Shown piece after piece: positions 61,192 to 64,000 of a stretch of DNA of 64,000 nt. How positions within the stretch are numbered: position 1 is the first letter of the stretch; the number at the start of each line of letters is the position of its first letter. Source of the stretch: Phytoactinopolyspora halotolerans (GTDB taxonomy: Bacteria > Actinomycetota > Actinomycetes > Jiangellales > Jiangellaceae); the NCBI RefSeq assembly GCF_010550675.1, contig NZ_JAAGOA010000001.1:370971-434970 (forward strand), in the 5' to 3' direction. The notes under the pieces are model-generated. The model was not told where the DNA came from, ran no database searches, and was given only the letters and a program-made list of their open reading frames with translations. The translations under genes were made by a program, and so were the position numbers.

Positions 61192-63903
61192 GTGCCGGCC
61201 GACGCCATCCGGAGCCTTCCCGTGGATCGCACGAACGCCCTCTACCTCACCATCGCTCTGGTCGCTCTCTGTGCGGCGACCTATGGCCTGTTCCGCCACC
61301 GTGCGGCGAAGAAGGGTGACCGTAGCGTCACCGAACCCGCACGGGTCCTTCGAGTCGCTGTCGCCTTCGTGGTGCTCGGCGCCTCCGCGTACACGACCAT
61401 GACGGCGAGCCCCAACCTCGGGCTCGACCTGGAAGGCGGCGCGCAGATCACCCTGGAGGCACAGGACGCCCCGAATGCCGAGGCCAACTCGGAGAACACG
61501 GACCGCGCCGTCGAGGTGTTGCGGCGACGGGTGGACGCGCTCGGCGTCTCGGAGCCGTCACTCTCCCGGTCCGGAGAGAACCGCATCATCGTCGAGCTGC
61601 CGGGGGTCGAGGACCCGACGGAGGCCTCAGAGGCGCTCGGGCGGACGGCGCAGCTGACCATCCACCCCGTGCTCGGCTACGGCAACGCGCCCGAGCAGGG
61701 TGAGGGCGATGCTCAGGGCGACGGTACCGACACCGAACAGAACGACGCTCCCGACGACGAAGCGAACGGCGAGTCCGGCGACGAAGCGAACGGCGAGTCC
61801 GGCGACGAGCAGAGCAACGAATCCGCCGGCAACGGCGGCGCGGATGGTGCGGCAGCGATTCAGCAGGTCTCCAACGACTCCGGCGACGACACCGCGGATG
61901 AGAACTCCGGCGACGGCGACGCGGGCACGCAGGAGCCTGACGACCCGGGCGCGGACGGATCCGGTGACGAGTCGTTCGACCCGACCGCCGAGGAGTCGGT
62001 GATCCAGGATGAGCGCGGCGGGCCGATCACGGTCGGCTCGGCGGCGATGACCGGCGAGGAGATCTCCGAGGCCAGCGCAATGTACGACGTGCAGCAGGCC
62101 GGTGGCTGGTACGTCGACATCGTCTTCACCGGAGGCGGCGCCGACGACTGGGCCCGGATCACCGGCGAGGCGGCCTGTTTCCCGGAAGGCGACCCGCAGC
62201 GGCGGATCGCGATCATCCTGGACGGCGACGTCATCTCGTCGCCGAACGTCGTCAACACGGCCTGCAACGTGGGGCAACGCGGCGGAACCACGATGATCAC
62301 CGGCAACTTCGAGGAGGAGTCGGCGAAAGAGCTGGCCGCGCTGATCGAAGGCGGAGCGCTCCCGCTGCCGGTCGAGGTGATCGAGCAGCGCGTCGTCGGT
62401 CCGACCCTGGGCGACGCGGCGATCTCCGCCAGCGCGTGGGCGGCGATCATCGGTCTCGCGCTCACGACGGTGTTCATCGTCGTGACCTACCGTCTGATCG
62501 GCCTGATGGCGGTGGTAGCGCTGATCGGCTACGCCCTGATGGCCTATGCCGCGCTGAGCGCGCTCGGCGCGACATTGACGCTGCCGGGTCTTGCGGGGTT
62601 CGTGCTCGCGATCGGTATGGCGGTCGACGCCAACGTGCTGATCTTCGAGCGGGCCCGCGAAGACTTCGTCGACGGCGAGATCAACAGCCTGCGCAACGCC
62701 GTGCCCAGCGGATTCAAGAAGGCCGTCTCGGCGATCGCCGACTCCAACGTGACCACCTTGCTGGCGGCCGCGCTGCTGTTCTTCCTGGCGTCCGGCCCGG
62801 TGCGCGGGTTCGGCGTCACGCTGACCATCGGTGTGCTGGCGTCGCTGCTGTCCGCCTTGGTGCTCAGCCGGGCGCTGGCCGATTGGCTGGTGCGCCAGCC
62901 CTGGATCCGCGCGCACCCGGTGGCGAGCGGCCTCGGCAAGCACGGCAGGGTCCGGCTCTGGCTCCGTGAGCGCAGCCCCGACCTGATGCGGTACACGCGC
63001 CGGTTCCTCGGGGCGTCGCTGATCGCCGTGGTGCTTGCCGGTGCCGGAATCGCGATCCGTGGGCTGGACTTCGGCATCGAGTTCACTGGCGGGCGGCTGA
63101 TCGAGGTCGCGCCGGACGAACCGGTCGACGTCGACGACGCCCGGGACGCGGTCGCCGACGTCGGCTTCCCGACGGCGATCGTCAACGAATCCGGGGGCGC
63201 CGGCGAGGAAGCGATCTCGGTCCGGACCGTCGAGATGAGTGACACCGAGGCGCGCGAGGTGATCGACGCCATCAACGAGCTCGGCGGGGGCGGTGAGCTG
63301 ATCCGGGACGAGTTGATCGGGCCCAGCCTCGGCGACGAGCTGCAGCGCAATGCGCTGATCGCGTTGGCCGTGGCGCTCGCCGCGCAGCTGGCGTACCTAG
63401 CGATCCGGTTCCGCTGGACCTTCGGCGCAGGAGCTGTGACGGCTCTGTTCCAGAACGTGATCGTCACGGTCGGCCTCTTCGCCTGGCTCGGCAAACCGAT
63501 CGACGGGATCTTCCTGGCGGCGATCCTGACCATCATCGGGTACACGGTCAACGACTCGGTGGTCGTGTTCGACCGGATCCGGGAGACGTGGACCCGTCGG
63601 CCGGGCGAGGACTTCGCTCAGGTGGCCAACACGGCCGTGCTGAACACGTTGCCGAGGTCGGTCAATACGGGAATGAGCACGTTGTTCCCGCTGATCGCGC
63701 TCTACTTCCTCGGCGGGGACTCGCTCTCGGACTTCGCGTTCGCGCTGATCGTCGGCATCCTGATCGGTACCTACTCGTCGAACTTCACCGCCACTCCGTT
63801 GGCGGCGGAGCTGGAGACGTGGAAGCCGGCACCTCCGCCGGAGGAGAAGCCGCAGCCCACCAAGGGCAGCCGCGAAGACCCGAACTACGGCGCCGTCGTC
63901 TGA
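61192..63903 (+). CDS. secDF: SecD-SecF fusion protein, protein export RND subunit
   Basis: This 903-aa membrane protein fuses SecD and SecF. The SecD half has TM1, then TASPNLGLDLEGGAQITLEA, a P1 head domain and a five-helix RND block (residues about 405-555). The SecF half has RGLDFGIEFTGGRLIEV near 628 and a second RND block ending FALIVGILIGTYSSNFTATPLA. It uses the proton gradient to pull proteins out of SecYEG. The head domain carries an acidic Gly/Asp/Glu/Asn/Ser insertion of about 100 residues (165-265) with ESGDEANG repeats. Most actinobacteria have separate secD and secF genes, so this may be a second copy. The GTG start has a GAGGG lead. Confidence 0.9.
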   Translation: MPADAIRSLPVDRTNALYLTIALVALCAATYGLFRHRAAKKGDRSVTEPARVLRVAVAFVVLGASAYTTMTASPNLGLDLEGGAQITLEAQDAPNAEANSENTDRAVEVLRRRVDALGVSEPSLSRSGENRIIVELPGVEDPTEASEALGRTAQLTIHPVLGYGNAPEQGEGDAQGDGTDTEQNDAPDDEANGESGDEANGESGDEQSNESAGNGGADGAAAIQQVSNDSGDDTADENSGDGDAGTQEPDDPGADGSGDESFDPTAEESVIQDERGGPITVGSAAMTGEEISEASAMYDVQQAGGWYVDIVFTGGGADDWARITGEAACFPEGDPQRRIAIILDGDVISSPNVVNTACNVGQRGGTTMITGNFEEESAKELAALIEGGALPLPVEVIEQRVVGPTLGDAAISASAWAAIIGLALTTVFIVVTYRLIGLMAVVALIGYALMAYAALSALGATLTLPGLAGFVLAIGMAVDANVLIFERAREDFVDGEINSLRNAVPSGFKKAVSAIADSNVTTLLAAALLFFLASGPVRGFGVTLTIGVLASLLSALVLSRALADWLVRQPWIRAHPVASGLGKHGRVRLWLRERSPDLMRYTRRFLGASLIAVVLAGAGIAIRGLDFGIEFTGGRLIEVAPDEPVDVDDARDAVADVGFPTAIVNESGGAGEEAISVRTVEMSDTEAREVIDAINELGGGGELIRDELIGPSLGDELQRNALIALAVALAAQLAYLAIRFRWTFGAGAVTALFQNVIVTVGLFAWLGKPIDGIFLAAILTIIGYTVNDSVVVFDRIRETWTRRPGEDFAQVANTAVLNTLPRSVNTGMSTLFPLIALYFLGGDSLSDFAFALIVGILIGTYSSNFTATPLAAELETWKPAPPPEEKPQPTKGSREDPNYGAVV

Positions 63904-64000
63904 CAACGCCTTAGCCCCCTCCCAAATGATCATGTGAAGTGGGGTTTGTTGGGGGCGGCCCAGGGGGGGGGGGTGGGGGGGGGCGGGGGAGACCCCGGCA
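63904..64000. other. Intergenic end with imperfect hairpin and poly-G tract
   Basis: After secDF an imperfect stem (CCCCTCCCAA with TTTGTTGGGGG) surrounds an ATGATCATG core, the same core as in the palindrome at 51640-51694. The last 50 bases contain long G runs broken by single T and C. Such a tract can form G-quadruplexes but is also typical of a poor-quality contig end. Confidence 0.5.

Overview
The window is high-GC DNA from an actinobacterium. The evidence is mycothiol synthesis (mshA), CarD, a SenX3-RegX3 pair with a GTTCACC-type PHO box, a SigK-RskA pair, an orphan MsiK-type ABC ATPase, and small actinobacterial families (DUF3263, DUF4032, LytR_C). The number of sugar-uptake and polysaccharide genes suggests a free-living soil or filamentous lineage. 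A Jiangellales-like genome is my guess and is not proven.

Layout. 1-6.5 kb: a truncated peptidoglycan-binding protein, mshA with a YbjN-like gene, gpmA, and phoU divergent from senX3-regX3. 6.5-20.8 kb: one minus-strand operon of eleven genes for sialic-acid-containing, possibly sulfated, glycans. It has a secreted and a cytosolic sialidase, a dipeptide/oligopeptide-type ABC importer, two sulfatases, N-acetylneuraminate lyase and a FadR-type regulator. It appears to start at a TTGACA promoter whose -10 lies in an 18-bp palindrome. 20.9-24.4 kb: a divergent DHDPS-family gene and a divergent citrate synthase pair, one member carrying an HTH domain. 24.5-28.6 kb: a secreted endonuclease/exonuclease/phosphatase-fold protein, a DMT exporter and an FAD monooxygenase. 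28.6-34.2 kb: hexuronate catabolism (uxaC, uxuB, a Gfo/Idh oxidoreductase and a LacI regulator with a matching operator).

34.4-41.7 kb: a repeat-tailed lipoprotein, then carD-ispD-ispF, a PAP2 phosphatase, cysS-rlmB and an acyl-CoA dehydrogenase. 41.8-45.8 kb: a SigK regulon island (membrane sulfite-oxidase-like enzyme, fasciclin lipoprotein, sigK, rskA) with two matching promoters. 45.8-51.4 kb: DUF4032, msiK, CBS, MFS, PPOX and trmO genes. 51.5-53.4 kb: tRNA-Thr, a nested palindrome, and a sulfur-carrier protein plus threonine-synthase-like enzyme behind a SAM-I riboswitch. 53.5-57 kb: trehalose synthesis (otsA, otsB) with small conserved genes. 57.5-64 kb: a conserved small protein, a HutC-type GntR regulator with DasR-like operators, a GHL10 secreted glycosidase, and a fused secDF.

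The most interesting items are: (i) the SAM-I riboswitch over a ThrC-like/sulfur-carrier pair whose carrier ends Gly-Gly-Cys, which suggests protein-thiocarboxylate homocysteine synthesis; (ii) two distant hairpins that share a conserved ~57-nt loop but have unrelated, perfectly paired 22-23-bp stems; (iii) the SigK promoter pair, one apparently leaderless; and (iv) the sialidase-sulfatase operon with its operator.
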